From the NCBI RefSeq assembly GCF_023238625.1, contig NZ_CP096670.1, positions 3,266,501 to 3,330,500 of the forward strand: DNA of 64,000 bases. The letters are read 5' to 3'. This stretch comes from Agarivorans sp. TSD2052. Its GTDB lineage: Bacteria; Pseudomonadota; Gammaproteobacteria; Enterobacterales; Celerinatantimonadaceae. The translations under genes were made by a program, and so were the position numbers. A model generated the notes under the pieces. That model was given only the letters and a program-made list of their open reading frames with translations. It had not been told where the DNA came from and ran no database searches. Shown here one piece after another: positions 31,777-42,140 of the stretch; position 1 is the first letter of the stretch; every line of letters starts with the position of its first letter.

Positions 31777-33585
31777 ATGCAAACCCGAACCACCGCAAGT
31801 GCAAGCACTCAAACAAGCGATACTAACGCCACAGCAAAAGGCAAAAACCTGCGTATTTTGTTTGAATTAGTCCGATTTATTCGCCCTTACAAGGGCCGAG
31901 TAGCAGCGGCACTGCTGGCGCTAATTTTTACCGCGTCGCTCACCCTGTCGGTGGGGTACGGGGTGCGTATATTAATTGATGAAGGCTTTGCCCAACAATC
32001 GCTACAACAGTTGGGAAGTGCGATTAAGTTTATTCTTGCGCTAACGGTGTTTATTTCCATCGGCACATTTTTTCGGTTTTACTTAGTGTCTTCGGTGGGT
32101 GAACGCGTGAGTGCCGATATACGGCTGGCGGTGTTTAACCACGTAATTACCTTGCACCCCAGCTATTTTGAAACCAACGGCAGTGGCGACATTATGTCTC
32201 GCATCACTACCGATACCACCTTGCTACAAAGCATTATTGGCTCTTCATTTTCTATGGCGATGCGCAGTGCATTAATGTGTATCGGTGCCATCATCATGCT
32301 GTTTGCCACCAACATAAAACTCACCCTTATAGTATTAGCCTCGGTGCCGTTTATTCTAGTGCCTATATTAATATACGGACGCCGGGTTAGAGCGCTGTCA
32401 CGCCAAAGCCAAGATTCTATGGCCGATGTAGGGAGCTACGCAGGCGAAGCTATAGAGCACATAAAAACCGTACAAAGTTACAGTAACGAAGCGCAAGAAC
32501 GCACGTTGTTCTCTAACGAAGTAGAAAAGGCCTTTGAGATAGGTCGCCAGCGGGTAAAACAACGGGCCATTTTAATCTCAGGCGTGATTGTTATTGTATT
32601 CAGTGCTATTGCCGGAATGCTTTGGGTAGGTGGTAGCGATGTAATCAACGGGGTAATGTCTGCCGGTGATTTAGCCGCGTTTGTCTTCTATGCCATTATG
32701 GTGGCATCGTCTCTGGCGACTATTTCAGAAGTATTAGGCGAATTGCAACGCGCCGCCGGGGCAACCGAAAGGCTCATTGAAATACTTCAAGTAGACAGCC
32801 ATATTGTAGCGCCTAGCCAAAACATTACCTCAACCGCTGGGCTAGTGGCCGAAGTTGCGTTTAATAATGTGTCTTTCCACTACCCCTCTCGGCCAGACCA
32901 AGCGGCCACCGAGCAGCTAAGTTTAACCGCCGAACAAGGTAAAGTCGTCGCACTGGTTGGCCCCTCTGGCGCAGGAAAAACAACCCTGTTTGAACTACTG
33001 CAACGCTTTTACGACCCTCAATCCGGTATGGTGACACTGGGTGGGGTAGATATTCGTCAGCTAGACCCAACAGCGCTTCGCCAACAAATGGCATTGGTGC
33101 CACAGCAGCCAGCACTTTTTAGCAGTGATGTTTACCACAATATTCGTTATGGCACCCCCCAAGCCAGCGACCAACAAGTGATTGAGGCCGCCAAAAAAGC
33201 ACATGCCCATGAGTTTATAATGAACTTACCCGAGGGTTACAACAGCCACCTTGGAGAACGAGGAGTAAGGCTTTCTGGTGGCCAACGCCAGCGGATTGCT
33301 ATCGCCAGAGCCATACTAAAAGATCCCAGTATATTACTACTCGATGAAGCCACCAGCGCATTAGACAGCGAGAGTGAACACCATGTGCAGCAAGCCTTAC
33401 AAGAGTTAATGCGTAACCGTACCACCTTAATTATTGCTCACCGCCTTTCCACCATTCAGCATGCCGACCAAATTGCGGTATTGGATCAAGGCCGTTTAGT
33501 CGACACAGGCGACCACTTGTCGTTAATGAAAAGCTGCGACTTATACCAACGCTTGGTAGAGCTGCAATTTAAGCATAATCAATAA
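31777..33585 (+). CDS. MsbA-like ABC exporter (fused membrane and ATPase domains)
   Basis: I start the protein at 31777 (MQTRTTASASTQ), which follows AAAGG; the frame is open for 28 codons further upstream. The 602-residue half-transporter has six membrane helices in its first 320 residues (type IV ABC exporter fold). The ATPase domain has Walker A GPSGAGKTTLFELL, the Q-loop PQQPALFSSDV, the signature RLSGGQRQRIAIARAI, Walker B SILLLDEATSALDS and the H-loop IAHRLSTIQ. As a dimer it would export lipids or drugs from the inner membrane. The last 143 bases of the gene are repeated at 41589-41731, beyond the copper genes. Confidence 0.9.
   Translation: MQTRTTASASTQTSDTNATAKGKNLRILFELVRFIRPYKGRVAAALLALIFTASLTLSVGYGVRILIDEGFAQQSLQQLGSAIKFILALTVFISIGTFFRFYLVSSVGERVSADIRLAVFNHVITLHPSYFETNGSGDIMSRITTDTTLLQSIIGSSFSMAMRSALMCIGAIIMLFATNIKLTLIVLASVPFILVPILIYGRRVRALSRQSQDSMADVGSYAGEAIEHIKTVQSYSNEAQERTLFSNEVEKAFEIGRQRVKQRAILISGVIVIVFSAIAGMLWVGGSDVINGVMSAGDLAAFVFYAIMVASSLATISEVLGELQRAAGATERLIEILQVDSHIVAPSQNITSTAGLVAEVAFNNVSFHYPSRPDQAATEQLSLTAEQGKVVALVGPSGAGKTTLFELLQRFYDPQSGMVTLGGVDIRQLDPTALRQQMALVPQQPALFSSDVYHNIRYGTPQASDQQVIEAAKKAHAHEFIMNLPEGYNSHLGERGVRLSGGQRQRIAIARAILKDPSILLLDEATSALDSESEHHVQQALQELMRNRTTLIIAHRLSTIQHADQIAVLDQGRLVDTGDHLSLMKSCDLYQRLVELQFKHNQ
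33443..33585. repeat. Left copy of a 143-bp direct repeat flanking the copper island
   Basis: These last 143 bases of the ABC exporter gene, including its stop codon, recur at 41589-41731 in the same orientation with six mismatches. The left copy is the functional one. Together the copies bracket all the copper genes. Confidence 0.95.
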
Positions 33586-33655
33586 AGGCTTAAGAGGGCT
33601 TAAGTTTAGGAAGCTATCAGTTACAGCGAACGGAGCCAACCGTGCATTGCTCTGG

Positions 33656-34324
33656 CTAAAATAAGTACTCGAAGTATTCTGGATTTTGCCTAAACATTAG
33701 CGCCAGCAAGGCCAAATACAACACAAAACCTAACCAACCGCTGCGAGTTAACGCTTGTTTATTTAACGTAGTTAAGCGGTAACCGCTTATCATCGCGCTA
33801 ATTAGGCGGCGTTTTTTGAGGGTAAAACCGAGTATGACCAACACATGTATAGCAACCAATATCAGCAACAGTTCAACGTTAGCATGATGAATAGATCTGA
33901 TTTTATTCGCCATGGTTTCAGATATATATTGATATAACGGGCCCTCAGCCAATACGTCGTCACTAATAAACAGGCCACTAATAGCTTGTAGTAGCAATCC
34001 CCCCATCAAGGCAATAATCATATACCCACCCAGCGCAGAGTGACCTAAGTGTTCCGCCGGTTTACCGCGAAGTTCTTGCTTACACTCGGCGAACACCTGC
34101 TTAGGGTGAGAGACAAATTGACTAAAACGGGCATTGCTACTGCCTATTAACCCCCAAATAATCCGCGTGACCAGCAAACAGAGAAAAATTAGCCCTAAGG
34201 CCATATGCCATTCTGTTTCAGCTTGCTCTGCGCTCCACCAAAGCCCCCCCAACAACAGCACTTGCAGCCAATGATAAAAACGCACAAAGCCGTCCCATAC
34301 TTTTACTTTATGCACCTTACTCAT
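33656..34324 (-). CDS. Cytochrome b561-type membrane protein
   Basis: This protein of 222 residues with four membrane helices fits the small di-haem cytochrome b (COG3658/hydrogenase-type cytochrome b561) family. It starts VWDGFVRFYHWLQVLLLGGL, has a second His region (HMALGLIFLCLLVTRIIWGL), then LGHSALGGYMIIALMGGLLL and IHHANVELLLILVAIHVLVI. The histidines in these helices are the likely haem ligands. It would pass electrons across or within the inner membrane. It is the last gene of the copper cluster on the minus strand, where such cytochromes are often found; a link to copper redox state is inferred. Confidence 0.85.
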   Translation of the reverse strand: MSKVHKVKVWDGFVRFYHWLQVLLLGGLWWSAEQAETEWHMALGLIFLCLLVTRIIWGLIGSSNARFSQFVSHPKQVFAECKQELRGKPAEHLGHSALGGYMIIALMGGLLLQAISGLFISDDVLAEGPLYQYISETMANKIRSIHHANVELLLILVAIHVLVILGFTLKKRRLISAMISGYRLTTLNKQALTRSGWLGFVLYLALLALMFRQNPEYFEYLF

Positions 34325-34379
34325 GGCTGCTCCATACTCAGTGAATACTCAAGGCCTATTAGCGGTAACGCGCTAGGCT

Positions 34380-35036
34380 TTATTTGTCACAGTCTAAACG
34401 AAATTTTTTGTGGCTGTCTTTGGTATGTTGCTTAATACGCTTAAGGGCCGCTTTTATCTCTTTTTTATTGTTAGCTTGCTGCAGCTGTACAAAGTAGCCA
34501 TTGAGCTGCTCTATCCCATCTAAATACGCTGTATGTTGCATATGGGTTTGATGATCCATTCCTGCCATGTTTTCCATTTGGCTATGGTCCATGTCGCTCA
34601 TGTCATGTCCCATAGCGGAGTGGTCCATATCACTCATATCGCTCATGTCATGCCCCATCGCGGAATGGTCCATATCACTCATGTCGCTCATGTCATGTCC
34701 CATGGCGGAGTGGTCCATATCACTCTTGTCGCTCATGTCATGCCCCATGGCGGAGTGGTCCATATCATCGCCTTTTAGCTTCATTGGGATCTGCTGCTTG
34801 GCTTTTGCTACAGAGCTAAGTAATTTTTCGATTTGCTGTTGCATCAGTGTTTGATCATCTGCTTTTACTGCATCTACATAGGCTTTTAAGTCGTCTTTCA
34901 TATCTTTCATTACACTGCCCAGTTCGCTGTCTTGACAGTGCTTAGAATGTGCTAAGACCGGTACCGAGAAGATAAGGCTTAAAGAAACGGGTATCGCTAA
35001 TAATAGTTTTTTCATGGCATTTTCCTTATTGGGCAA
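34380..35036 (-). CDS. Periplasmic Met/His-rich copper-binding protein with 15-residue repeats
   Basis: This 218-residue protein (start possibly MKKLLLAIP, six codons in) has a signal peptide ending near VPVLAHS. The middle (about 95-165) consists of four near-perfect copies of MDHSAMGHDMSD plus spacer, each 15 residues, followed by MDHSQMENMAGMDH. The dense Met and His pattern is typical of periplasmic sponges for Cu(I)/Ag(I). The flanks are helical and charged, with Cys in the mature ends (HCQDSELGS, DCDK). It lies just downstream of cusA, so it may hand metal to the efflux pump or buffer the periplasm. The 45-bp DNA repeats are likely to vary in number. Confidence 0.8.
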   Translation of the reverse strand: MPNKENAMKKLLLAIPVSLSLIFSVPVLAHSKHCQDSELGSVMKDMKDDLKAYVDAVKADDQTLMQQQIEKLLSSVAKAKQQIPMKLKGDDMDHSAMGHDMSDKSDMDHSAMGHDMSDMSDMDHSAMGHDMSDMSDMDHSAMGHDMSDMDHSQMENMAGMDHQTHMQHTAYLDGIEQLNGYFVQLQQANNKKEIKAALKRIKQHTKDSHKKFRLDCDK

Positions 35037-35073
35037 GGCGTTTGCGTATGCCCTTAATGTATAGAGTTAATAG

Positions 35074-38000
35074 TTAATTGAGCATTAATTTACGCAGGCT
35101 GAATCGTTTCCAGAGGTAGTACACCGCTGGCAATACCAGTAAGGTGAGTACCAGCGCAGAGGCCATCCCCCCTATCATTGGGGCGGCAATACGTTGCATC
35201 ACTTCAGAGCCCGTACCTTCACCCTTCATAATGGGTATTAAACCGATGATCACCGTGGCGACTGTCATCATTACCGGTCGCACTCGTAATCCGGCACCAT
35301 TGATAATGGCCTCGCGCAATTGCTGCTTGGTGATTTGAGCATGCTCTTCTAAGGTGGCTAGCAATGATTGGTTTAGGTAAACTAACATGATCACACCAAT
35401 TTCTACCGCCACGCCGGCGAGGGCGATAAAGCCAACACCTACCGCGATAGAGAAGTTGTATCCTAATAAATACATTAACCAAATACCGCCGATCATCGCC
35501 AAGGGTAAGGTGCCGAGTATTAATAACACTTCACCTACCCGTCGAAACGCCATATACAACAGCAATACAATAATTGCCAAGGTAGCAGGAATCACCAACC
35601 GCAAGGTTTCAGCTGCGCGCTCCATATATTCATATTGACCCGACCAACTAATTGAATACCCGGCTGGAAGCACCAATTGTTCAGCGACTGCTTGTTGTGC
35701 TTCGGCTACGTAAGAGCCTAAATCACGGCCATCAATATCAACAAAAATCCAACCATTGGGGCGGGCATTTTCAGTTTTTATCATCGGGGGGCCATCTTCC
35801 ACATAAACGCGGGCAACATCGTTAAGGGTTAAGCGCAGGCCATTCGCCGACACCAGTGGCAATAATTTCATTTGCTCTACGCTGTCGCGATAGCGCTGCG
35901 GGTAACGAATATTGACCGGGTAACGCTCTAGGCCTTCAATGGTTTGAGTAACATTCATCCCTCCTACGGCGGTCGTAACAACAGCTTGTACTTCAGCAAT
36001 GTTTAAGCCATAGCGGGCGGCGCGTTGTCGGTCTATATCTACTTTCACGTAACGTCCTCCTGCGACTCGCTCAGCATAAGCGGAGGCCGTGCCGGGAACC
36101 TGTTGTAAAATAAGCTCTATCTGCTTGCCGATATTTTCAATCACTGCCAGTTTCTCGCCAGCAACTTTGATACCAATCGGTGTTTTAATCCCGGTCGCAA
36201 GCATATCGATACGGGTTTTAATCGGCATTACCCAAGCGTTGGTTAAACCCGGAAATTGTACTAAAGCATCAAGCTCTTGACGCAGGCTTTCGCTAGTAAC
36301 TCCTGCACGCCATTGGGCCTTGTCTTTTAAAGTGATAAAGGTTTCTATCATGGTGAGAGGTGCAGGGTCAGTGGCCGTTTCAGCGCGCCCTACTTTGCCC
36401 CAAACTCGTTCCACCTCAGGTAGCGTTTTAATCAGCTTATTGGTTTGCTGGAGTAATTCGCGCGCTTTACCAATGCTTATACCGGGGTAAGTGGTTGGCA
36501 TGTACATTAAGTCCCCTTCGTCTAAGGGAGGGATAAATTCGCTACCAATTTTATTTACTGGATATAAACCCACACCAACTAAAGCCACGGCGATGACCAC
36601 CACTAATACGGGTGCTTTTAAGCTCAAACTCAGTAAGGGCTTATAGCTAGCGATCAGTAAACGGTTTAAAGGGTTTTTATTTTCGGCAATCACCTTACCG
36701 CGAATAAAGTAGCCCATTAATACCGGCACTAACGTAATCGCTAATCCCGCAGAAGCGGCCATGGCATAGGTTTTGGTATAGGCCAGTGGCGAGAACATCT
36801 TCCCTTCTTGCCCCTCTAGCACAAACACAGGTACAAAGCTGAAAGTGATAATAAGGAGTGAGAAAAACAGCGCAGGGCCCACTTCTGTTGCTGCCTTGCC
36901 AATCACTTGCCAACGGTTTTTATTGGTAAGCGGGGTGCGTTCCATGTGTTTGTGCACATTTTCTATCATCACAATTGCGCCATCTACCATTGCGCCAATG
37001 GCAATGGCAATACCGCCTAAAGACATAATGTTGGCGTTAATCCCCTGCCAGCGCATCACAATAAAGGCGATGATAATACCCACCGGCAAGCTGAGTAATA
37101 CCACTAAAGAACTACGTATATGGAACAAAAACGCAGCACAAACCAATACCACTACAATAAACTCTTCGAGAAGCTTCTCTTGCAGGTTGTCGACCGCACG
37201 CTCAATTAAACCTGAGCGATCATAGGTGGTGACAATCTCAACACCTTCTGGCAATGAGCGTTGCAGCTCACTGAGCTTTTGTTTCACTGCCGCAATAACG
37301 TCGCGAGCATTTTCGCCAAAGCGCATCACCACAACACCACCCACCACCTCGCCTTCGCCGTCTAGCTCGGTGAGCCCTCGGCGCATTTGTGGGCCAAGCT
37401 GGATATGCGCCACTTCGCCCAGTAGTATTGGCGTGCCGTTAGCGTTTAGCTTTAAGGGCAAATTGGCTAAATCTTCAATAGAAGAAATGTAGCCACTGGT
37501 GCGCACCATGTATTCAGCTTCACCCATTTCAATAACACTGGCACCGGCTTCTTGGTTACCTTGCTTTATCGCCTGGGTGATCGCTGAGAGCGGCAGTTGA
37601 TAAGTGCGTAACTTGTCTGGGTCTATTTGCACTTGATACTGCTTAATCATGCCGCCAACGGTCGCCACTTCAGATACGCCCGGTACAGTTTGCAGTTCGT
37701 ACTTTAAGAACCAATCTTGCAAGCTCCTTAATTGGCTTAAATCATGATTGCCACTACGATCGGTTAAGGCGTAAGAAAAGATCCACCCCACACCTGTAGC
37801 ATCTGGCCCTAGCGCAGGTTTAGCGCTGGCTGGTAAGTTAGGGGTAACTTGGGATAAATACTCCAATACCCGCGAGCGCGCCCAGTAAATATCGGTACCG
37901 TCTTCAAAAATAATGTACACGTAAGAATCGCCAAAGAAGGAGTAGCCGCGCACCGTTTTGGCATTGGGTACCGACAACATCGCAGTCGTTAGCGGATAAG

Positions 38001-38196
38001 TGACTTGATCTTCAACCACCTGAGGGGCTTGCCCCGGATAGCTGGTTTTAATAATGACCTGCACATCTGACAGATCAGGAATGGCATCAATGGGGGTATT
38101 TTTAATGGCAAATCCCCCATAAATAACCACCACTAAGGTGAGCAATAGCACCATCGCTCGATTGGCTATAGACCATTCAATGACGCGTCTAATCAT
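35074..38196 (-). CDS. cusA: CusA-type heavy-metal RND efflux pump
   Basis: This pump of 1040 residues has the twelve-helix RND plan with two large periplasmic loops. Family marks are the N-terminal [44 protein letters not shown], the charged helix 4 segment [20 protein letters not shown] (proton relay Asp) and [17 protein letters not shown]. The [15 protein letters not shown] segment is typical of the Cu/Ag (CusA/SilA) branch. It pumps Cu(I) or Ag(I) from periplasm or cytoplasm out through the CusC channel. It overlaps cusB by four bases, and the operon order cusC-cusB-cusA is standard. Confidence 0.94.
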   Translation of the reverse strand: MIRRVIEWSIANRAMVLLLTLVVVIYGGFAIKNTPIDAIPDLSDVQVIIKTSYPGQAPQVVEDQVTYPLTTAMLSVPNAKTVRGYSFFGDSYVYIIFEDGTDIYWARSRVLEYLSQVTPNLPASAKPALGPDATGVGWIFSYALTDRSGNHDLSQLRSLQDWFLKYELQTVPGVSEVATVGGMIKQYQVQIDPDKLRTYQLPLSAITQAIKQGNQEAGASVIEMGEAEYMVRTSGYISSIEDLANLPLKLNANGTPILLGEVAHIQLGPQMRRGLTELDGEGEVVGGVVVMRFGENARDVIAAVKQKLSELQRSLPEGVEIVTTYDRSGLIERAVDNLQEKLLEEFIVVVLVCAAFLFHIRSSLVVLLSLPVGIIIAFIVMRWQGINANIMSLGGIAIAIGAMVDGAIVMIENVHKHMERTPLTNKNRWQVIGKAATEVGPALFFSLLIITFSFVPVFVLEGQEGKMFSPLAYTKTYAMAASAGLAITLVPVLMGYFIRGKVIAENKNPLNRLLIASYKPLLSLSLKAPVLVVVIAVALVGVGLYPVNKIGSEFIPPLDEGDLMYMPTTYPGISIGKARELLQQTNKLIKTLPEVERVWGKVGRAETATDPAPLTMIETFITLKDKAQWRAGVTSESLRQELDALVQFPGLTNAWVMPIKTRIDMLATGIKTPIGIKVAGEKLAVIENIGKQIELILQQVPGTASAYAERVAGGRYVKVDIDRQRAARYGLNIAEVQAVVTTAVGGMNVTQTIEGLERYPVNIRYPQRYRDSVEQMKLLPLVSANGLRLTLNDVARVYVEDGPPMIKTENARPNGWIFVDIDGRDLGSYVAEAQQAVAEQLVLPAGYSISWSGQYEYMERAAETLRLVIPATLAIIVLLLYMAFRRVGEVLLILGTLPLAMIGGIWLMYLLGYNFSIAVGVGFIALAGVAVEIGVIMLVYLNQSLLATLEEHAQITKQQLREAIINGAGLRVRPVMMTVATVIIGLIPIMKGEGTGSEVMQRIAAPMIGGMASALVLTLLVLPAVYYLWKRFSLRKLMLN

Positions 38197-39830
38197 TGCG
38201 CGTCTCCCGCATCACTGAGATCGTCACTCTCTAAATCTAACCAATCAAATTCATCGTCGTTGTTGGAATCGCTGGCCGTTGCGGTTTCTTCAGCGCCGCT
38301 TGCAGCGTGGTTCATACTGCTATGATCCATTTGGCTGTGATCGTCAGAGCTATTCATATCCTGCATCTCATTTTCAGCGAGTTCAACCATTTCTAAAGCC
38401 ACAATTGGATATTGATTACCTTGCTTTTCGACTTCAACACTAAGGCCTTGACCAACCTGCAGTTGGCTAGGGATGATTGCGGGGTCTATGGGGAAATCCA
38501 TCACCATCGCGGGCCAATTCCACTCTGGGATTGGCGGATGAGAAAGCGTTAAAGCTTGCGCTTTAATCGCTACAACTTTAGCAACTACGGTAATGCTAGT
38601 AGGCTGCCTATCGGGCGGCCCCATTCGGCTAAAATCAGCACGTAAACTGGATTCTGAATCCAGTAAGAAATGAGCACTAGTAACCACTTTATCGCCTTTG
38701 CGTAAGCCTGCCAGTATCTCTACCTTGCCACCACTTTCTCGGCCTAGCTTCACCTTAACTGATTGGTATTTTCCATCACCGCGCGCCATCACTACCCGGC
38801 TAAAGTCACCACCATGTATCACCGCCTCACGGGGTATTAATAAGCTGTAGTCGCCATCTTCTGCCTGTAGAGTAACTTGCGCGTACATGTTGGGTTTTAG
38901 GCGTTCATCGTGATTGGCAAACTTGATGCGTACTTGTAGAGTACGCGTACTAGCATCTAATACTGGGTAAATATAATCGACTTGGCCTTGCCACTGCTCA
39001 CCAGCAAAGCTGCCGGCTTGCATAACGGCTTTATCGCCTACCCTCACCAGATTAGCTTGAGACTCATACAGTTCAGCAATAAGCCAAATATCGTGTAAAG
39101 TGCCAGCTTCAATAAGTTGGGTTGCCGGCGAAATAAACGCGCCTTCACGCACGCCAAGCTTTGATACATAGCCGGTGTCTGGTGCATACAAGTCGATAAA
39201 CTGGCTCACTTTCTTGGTTTTTTCTAGTTGTTTTATTTGCGCTTGGCTGACCCCCAACACTTGTAAGCGCTGTTTAGTGGCATGAATAAGGTTTTTATTG
39301 CCTAAACGAAAAGCGTTGAGTAAATCATCTTGCGCCTTGAGTAACTCTGGCGAATACAGCGACAACAGTTTTTGGCCTTTCGTTACCCGTTCACCTTCTG
39401 CTTTTACATACAACTTCTCCACCCAGCCTGAGATACGGCTGTTCATTTGCCACAGTGTGTCTTGATTAAAGCTCAAGCTACCTACAGCCTTAACTTGAGG
39501 GCTGAATTTTTCTAAGCTGACAACTTGGGTGCGAACCCCAAGGTTGTTTTCTACGCGAGGAGATATGCTTACCATCCCTGGCGCGTCGGAGCTTGAAGAC
39601 TCTTCGTAAACCGGCACTAAGTCCATGCCCATGGGTGATAAACCGGGTTTGTCTCGGCGATAATTGGGGTCCATAGGTGCCACCCAATACAATGGCTGTG
39701 CTTGGTCATCGGTTTGACTTAGCGACGGTTCTGAATCATGCACGCCACCGAGTAGCTTTGATTGGCTAAGGCTGTACCCCCCCGCAAGTCCAAGCGACAA
39801 ACAGAGAATACCTAATACAAATTTGTTCAT
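38193..39830 (-). CDS. cusB: CusB-type membrane fusion protein with C-terminal CusF domain
   Basis: This protein has 545 residues. After an N-terminal anchor ([17 protein letters not shown]) comes a heavy-metal-binding domain ([16 protein letters not shown], then [13 protein letters not shown]). The fusion-protein body follows ([29 protein letters not shown], the hairpin about 190-250, then the beta domains). Residues about 415-485 form a CusF-like domain: [20 protein letters not shown] carries the His, Trp, Met and Met that bind Cu(I)/Ag(I) in CusF. CusF is thus fused here instead of being a separate chaperone. The end is again Met/His/acidic ([17 protein letters not shown]). It links the CusA pump to the outer-membrane channel. 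Confidence 0.92.
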   Translation of the reverse strand: MNKFVLGILCLSLGLAGGYSLSQSKLLGGVHDSEPSLSQTDDQAQPLYWVAPMDPNYRRDKPGLSPMGMDLVPVYEESSSSDAPGMVSISPRVENNLGVRTQVVSLEKFSPQVKAVGSLSFNQDTLWQMNSRISGWVEKLYVKAEGERVTKGQKLLSLYSPELLKAQDDLLNAFRLGNKNLIHATKQRLQVLGVSQAQIKQLEKTKKVSQFIDLYAPDTGYVSKLGVREGAFISPATQLIEAGTLHDIWLIAELYESQANLVRVGDKAVMQAGSFAGEQWQGQVDYIYPVLDASTRTLQVRIKFANHDERLKPNMYAQVTLQAEDGDYSLLIPREAVIHGGDFSRVVMARGDGKYQSVKVKLGRESGGKVEILAGLRKGDKVVTSAHFLLDSESSLRADFSRMGPPDRQPTSITVVAKVVAIKAQALTLSHPPIPEWNWPAMVMDFPIDPAIIPSQLQVGQGLSVEVEKQGNQYPIVALEMVELAENEMQDMNSSDDHSQMDHSSMNHAASGAEETATASDSNNDDEFDWLDLESDDLSDAGDAQ

Positions 39831-39838
39831 GAATATTC

Positions 39839-41092
39839 CTATTTCGCTTGGTAATAACGCACGTCGGCCAAGGCCTTGTACTTGATACTGGTTAATTGCT
39901 GATACTCTAGGCTTAAAGCTAATTCATCCATAAACGCTTTAATCACTTGTTCAAAGTTAAGGGTATTTGACTGGTAGCCTTGTAGTACTGCAGCGGTATT
40001 TTGCTTGGCTTGTTCCAATAGCGTGGTTTGATAACGTTGGATACGTGAATGGGTATTACTGTAACGGGCGACCGCACCATTGAGCATGCCGTTCATGGTG
40101 GTCATGAGTATGTCTTTTTCTGCTCTTTTAATGCCCTTACCGCGCTGTGCTGCAATCACCCCTTGGTCCTGGCGTTTATCAGTGAACAAAGGCACATCCA
40201 TAGTGACAAACCCACTGAGCAAATCGCTGCGACGTGAGCCATCCATTTCAGTAGCACGGCGATGTCCATAGCCCACTTCCACTTTAAACGCCGGTTTATA
40301 GGCTTGGTTGGCAATGGCTATTTGATTCTCGGCGACGTCAATACTCTTTTGTGCGGCCTGTACTTTAGGATGTAAACCCAGCAAAGAGTAATGCTCGATA
40401 GTGCCATTCATCGCGTAACTGACACTGTCGTCCCAATGAGGTAGCTGCTCTGAAAACGCATCGAAGGCTTGGGCACCTAACCAAGAGGCTAAACGGCCGC
40501 GCAAAGCTTGTTCTTGCTGATAAAAAGCGGCAATTTGTTCATCAAATTTATTAAGTTGTAGCTCTGCTTGAATCAGATCTTGGCTTTGTTTGTAACCTAA
40601 CTCAAATTGGCTTCGTACATGTTCAACATTCTGTTTGAACAAACGTTGATTTTGCTTAATCAATTGCTGGGCTTGATGAGCAAAACGTATCTCAAACCAA
40701 ATATTGCGGATGTTACGACTAAGCTCCAGCTGGCGATTTTGGGCGAGCTGTATGCTCTGTTCACTACGTTGATTAAAGCTATTAGCGTTGAGGCTTAGGG
40801 TATCTCCTCGGCTAAATTGTTGGGCAAGACCTAGACTAACTTGAGTCATGGGATCTTGATCTAGAGCGAAGCTATCGATAGGCAAGTTACCCAAGCCAAG
40901 CTTTAACATGGGGTCGGCCAACTGCGATTGAGCAATGGCTTGCGCTGCAAACTGTTGCTGTTGCTGCTGAAACATTTCGGCGGCGGGATCAAGCCGCAAT
41001 GCTATTTGCTCAGCGTCTTGTAGACGCAGTGATTGTGCTGATGCATCGATTACAAATAGCATCAACAACCCTGCAATATAACGGGGTATCAT
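39839..41092 (-). CDS. cusC: CusC-like outer-membrane channel (TolC family)
   Basis: An outer-membrane factor of 417 residues with signal peptide (IPRYIAGLLMLFVIDASAQS) and the repeated helical hairpins of the TolC family. Examples are LRLQDAEQIALRLDPAAEMF and its counterpart YSLLGLHPKVQAAQKSIDVA. No lipid-attachment cysteine is seen at the signal cleavage site, unlike E. coli CusC. It should form the trimeric exit duct for the CusBA pump. Spacing to cusB is eight bases. It is the second gene of the minus-strand copper unit. Confidence 0.88.
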   Translation of the reverse strand: MIPRYIAGLLMLFVIDASAQSLRLQDAEQIALRLDPAAEMFQQQQQQFAAQAIAQSQLADPMLKLGLGNLPIDSFALDQDPMTQVSLGLAQQFSRGDTLSLNANSFNQRSEQSIQLAQNRQLELSRNIRNIWFEIRFAHQAQQLIKQNQRLFKQNVEHVRSQFELGYKQSQDLIQAELQLNKFDEQIAAFYQQEQALRGRLASWLGAQAFDAFSEQLPHWDDSVSYAMNGTIEHYSLLGLHPKVQAAQKSIDVAENQIAIANQAYKPAFKVEVGYGHRRATEMDGSRRSDLLSGFVTMDVPLFTDKRQDQGVIAAQRGKGIKRAEKDILMTTMNGMLNGAVARYSNTHSRIQRYQTTLLEQAKQNTAAVLQGYQSNTLNFEQVIKAFMDELALSLEYQQLTSIKYKALADVRYYQAK

Positions 41093-41134
41093 AAAAATTC
41101 CTTACTAGTGATTTACGGATTTATTTTGTATAAA

Positions 41135-41557
41135 TCAACTAATAAGCGGAGGTCGGTAAAGCGACTCTTGGTGTTTAGTAGGGAAAAAACGAAGATAGCT
41201 AAAAGCGGGAGCATCGTTGGCGAACGCAGGTAGCGGAAAGTGGGTAGTTAAACCAAAAGGGGTGGCACTACAGGCGGATAATTCGCATTGGATTTTACAT
41301 TGCTCGGCGGCGGCATTGTTGTCGCAAACATCAACCGCCACGCGAGCATGGTCCATTGATTGATGGTCTTGAGTTTGCTGTTTAGCGCTAGCTGCCGAAT
41401 GACAATCGTGGGCAGTATTGATTGCGCTGTGGTGCATCATCATAGTAGACATGAATGCCTCTCCCATCGCCATGGTTGGCGTAGAGATAAGATTGGCAAT
41501 CAATAAACTAATCAGAAAAAATATGCGCAAAATAACTAACTGATGCAAGATTTGCAT
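41135..41557 (-). CDS. Small Cys/His/Met protein of the copper locus
   Basis: I start this protein at 41557 (MQILHQLVILRIFFLISLLI), giving 140 residues; the longer frame would extend antisense into the repeated ABC gene fragment. The hydrophobic N-terminus looks like a signal peptide or anchor ending near STPTMAMG. The mature part is rich in possible metal ligands: MSTMMMHHSA, HDCHSAAS, HQSMDH, CDNNAAAEQCKIQCELSAC. It is probably a periplasmic or outer-membrane-linked copper-binding accessory. No family name is certain. As the first gene of the unit it marks the right end of the copper island. Confidence 0.6.
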   Translation of the reverse strand: MQILHQLVILRIFFLISLLIANLISTPTMAMGEAFMSTMMMHHSAINTAHDCHSAASAKQQTQDHQSMDHARVAVDVCDNNAAAEQCKIQCELSACSATPFGLTTHFPLPAFANDAPAFSYLRFFPTKHQESLYRPPLIS

Positions 41558-41588
41558 TGATAGTAAAGTGTTTAAGGTACACGAGCAA

Positions 41589-41731
41589 GCCTTTCCACCA
41601 TTCAGCATCCCCACCAAATTGCGGTATTGGATCAAAGCCGTTTAGTCGACACCGGCGATCACTTGTCGTTAATGAAAAGCTGCGACTTATACCAACGCTT
41701 GGTAGAGCTACAATTTAAGCATAATCAATAA
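41589..41731. repeat. Right copy of the 143-bp direct repeat; pseudogene end of the ABC exporter
   Basis: The stretch copies the last 143 bases of the ABC exporter gene (33443-33585) through the TAA stop, with six mismatches (about 96 percent identity). It has no gene body upstream: homology begins abruptly next to the copper locus. It therefore marks the right edge of an inserted or duplicated segment. Confidence 0.95.
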
Positions 41732-42020
41732 TGGATAACGCATTTATTCCCCAAAGCTTGTTAGGCCCTCTTAAGAACAACATAGTCAAACACAGCTTTT
41801 TCCATACCAAAACTAATGGTTTTATTAAGTGCTTCTGCATTGCTTTCTAGAGGAATACTTATTAACTTATCATGGGTGTCTTGTCATCCTCCTGATGTGT
41901 TTATTCGAATAACTTATCATAAGTGTCTTGTTATCCGTTCAGAGTGCGCTACTGGATTTTAGGTGCGCCGGTTGAGTTGATGAGAGATGGCTGTCCCTTC
42001 ACGTCTCCATTAGATCAAAC
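41732..42020. other. Intergenic zone with a short duplicated motif; no gene
   Basis: No gene is supported. AACTTATCATGGGTGTCTTG (41864-41883) recurs as AACTTATCATAAGTGTCTTG (41911-41930), 47 bases later. The unit contains small inverted arms (ACTTA/TAAGT). Its nature is unknown; it could be a decayed recombination site or element end. Confidence 0.4.
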
Positions 42021-42093
42021 CACGGAGTGCGCGTCTACTTTTATGATTTTCCTCGGGATTATGAGGGGATTCGCTAGACAAAGGCGTTATGTG
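42021..42093 (+). other. Half attC at the left border of the orphan cassette
   Basis: The stretch ends in GGCGTTATGTG (42083-42093), and its final part includes GAGGGGATTCGCTAGA (42063-42078). The same block in reverse is found next to the cassette border at 1605-1672 in the main array. GTTATGTG exactly complements the R'' box CACATAAC of the attC at 42906-42987, so this is the true start of the orphan cassette. The left arm of this site was not found. Confidence 0.65.
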
Positions 42094-42140
42094 AATGCGT
42101 TCAGGTACAGTAGATTGCTTAACAAATCAAATTGGATAAT

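Noticed and set aside
34533-34854. Plus-strand open frames with Met/His/Ser-rich repeats
   Set aside because: They are antisense shadows of the copper-binding repeat tract.
33586-41588. Integrative element with its own integrase
   Set aside because: The direct repeats suggest integration, but no integrase, excisionase or mobilisation gene is present between them.
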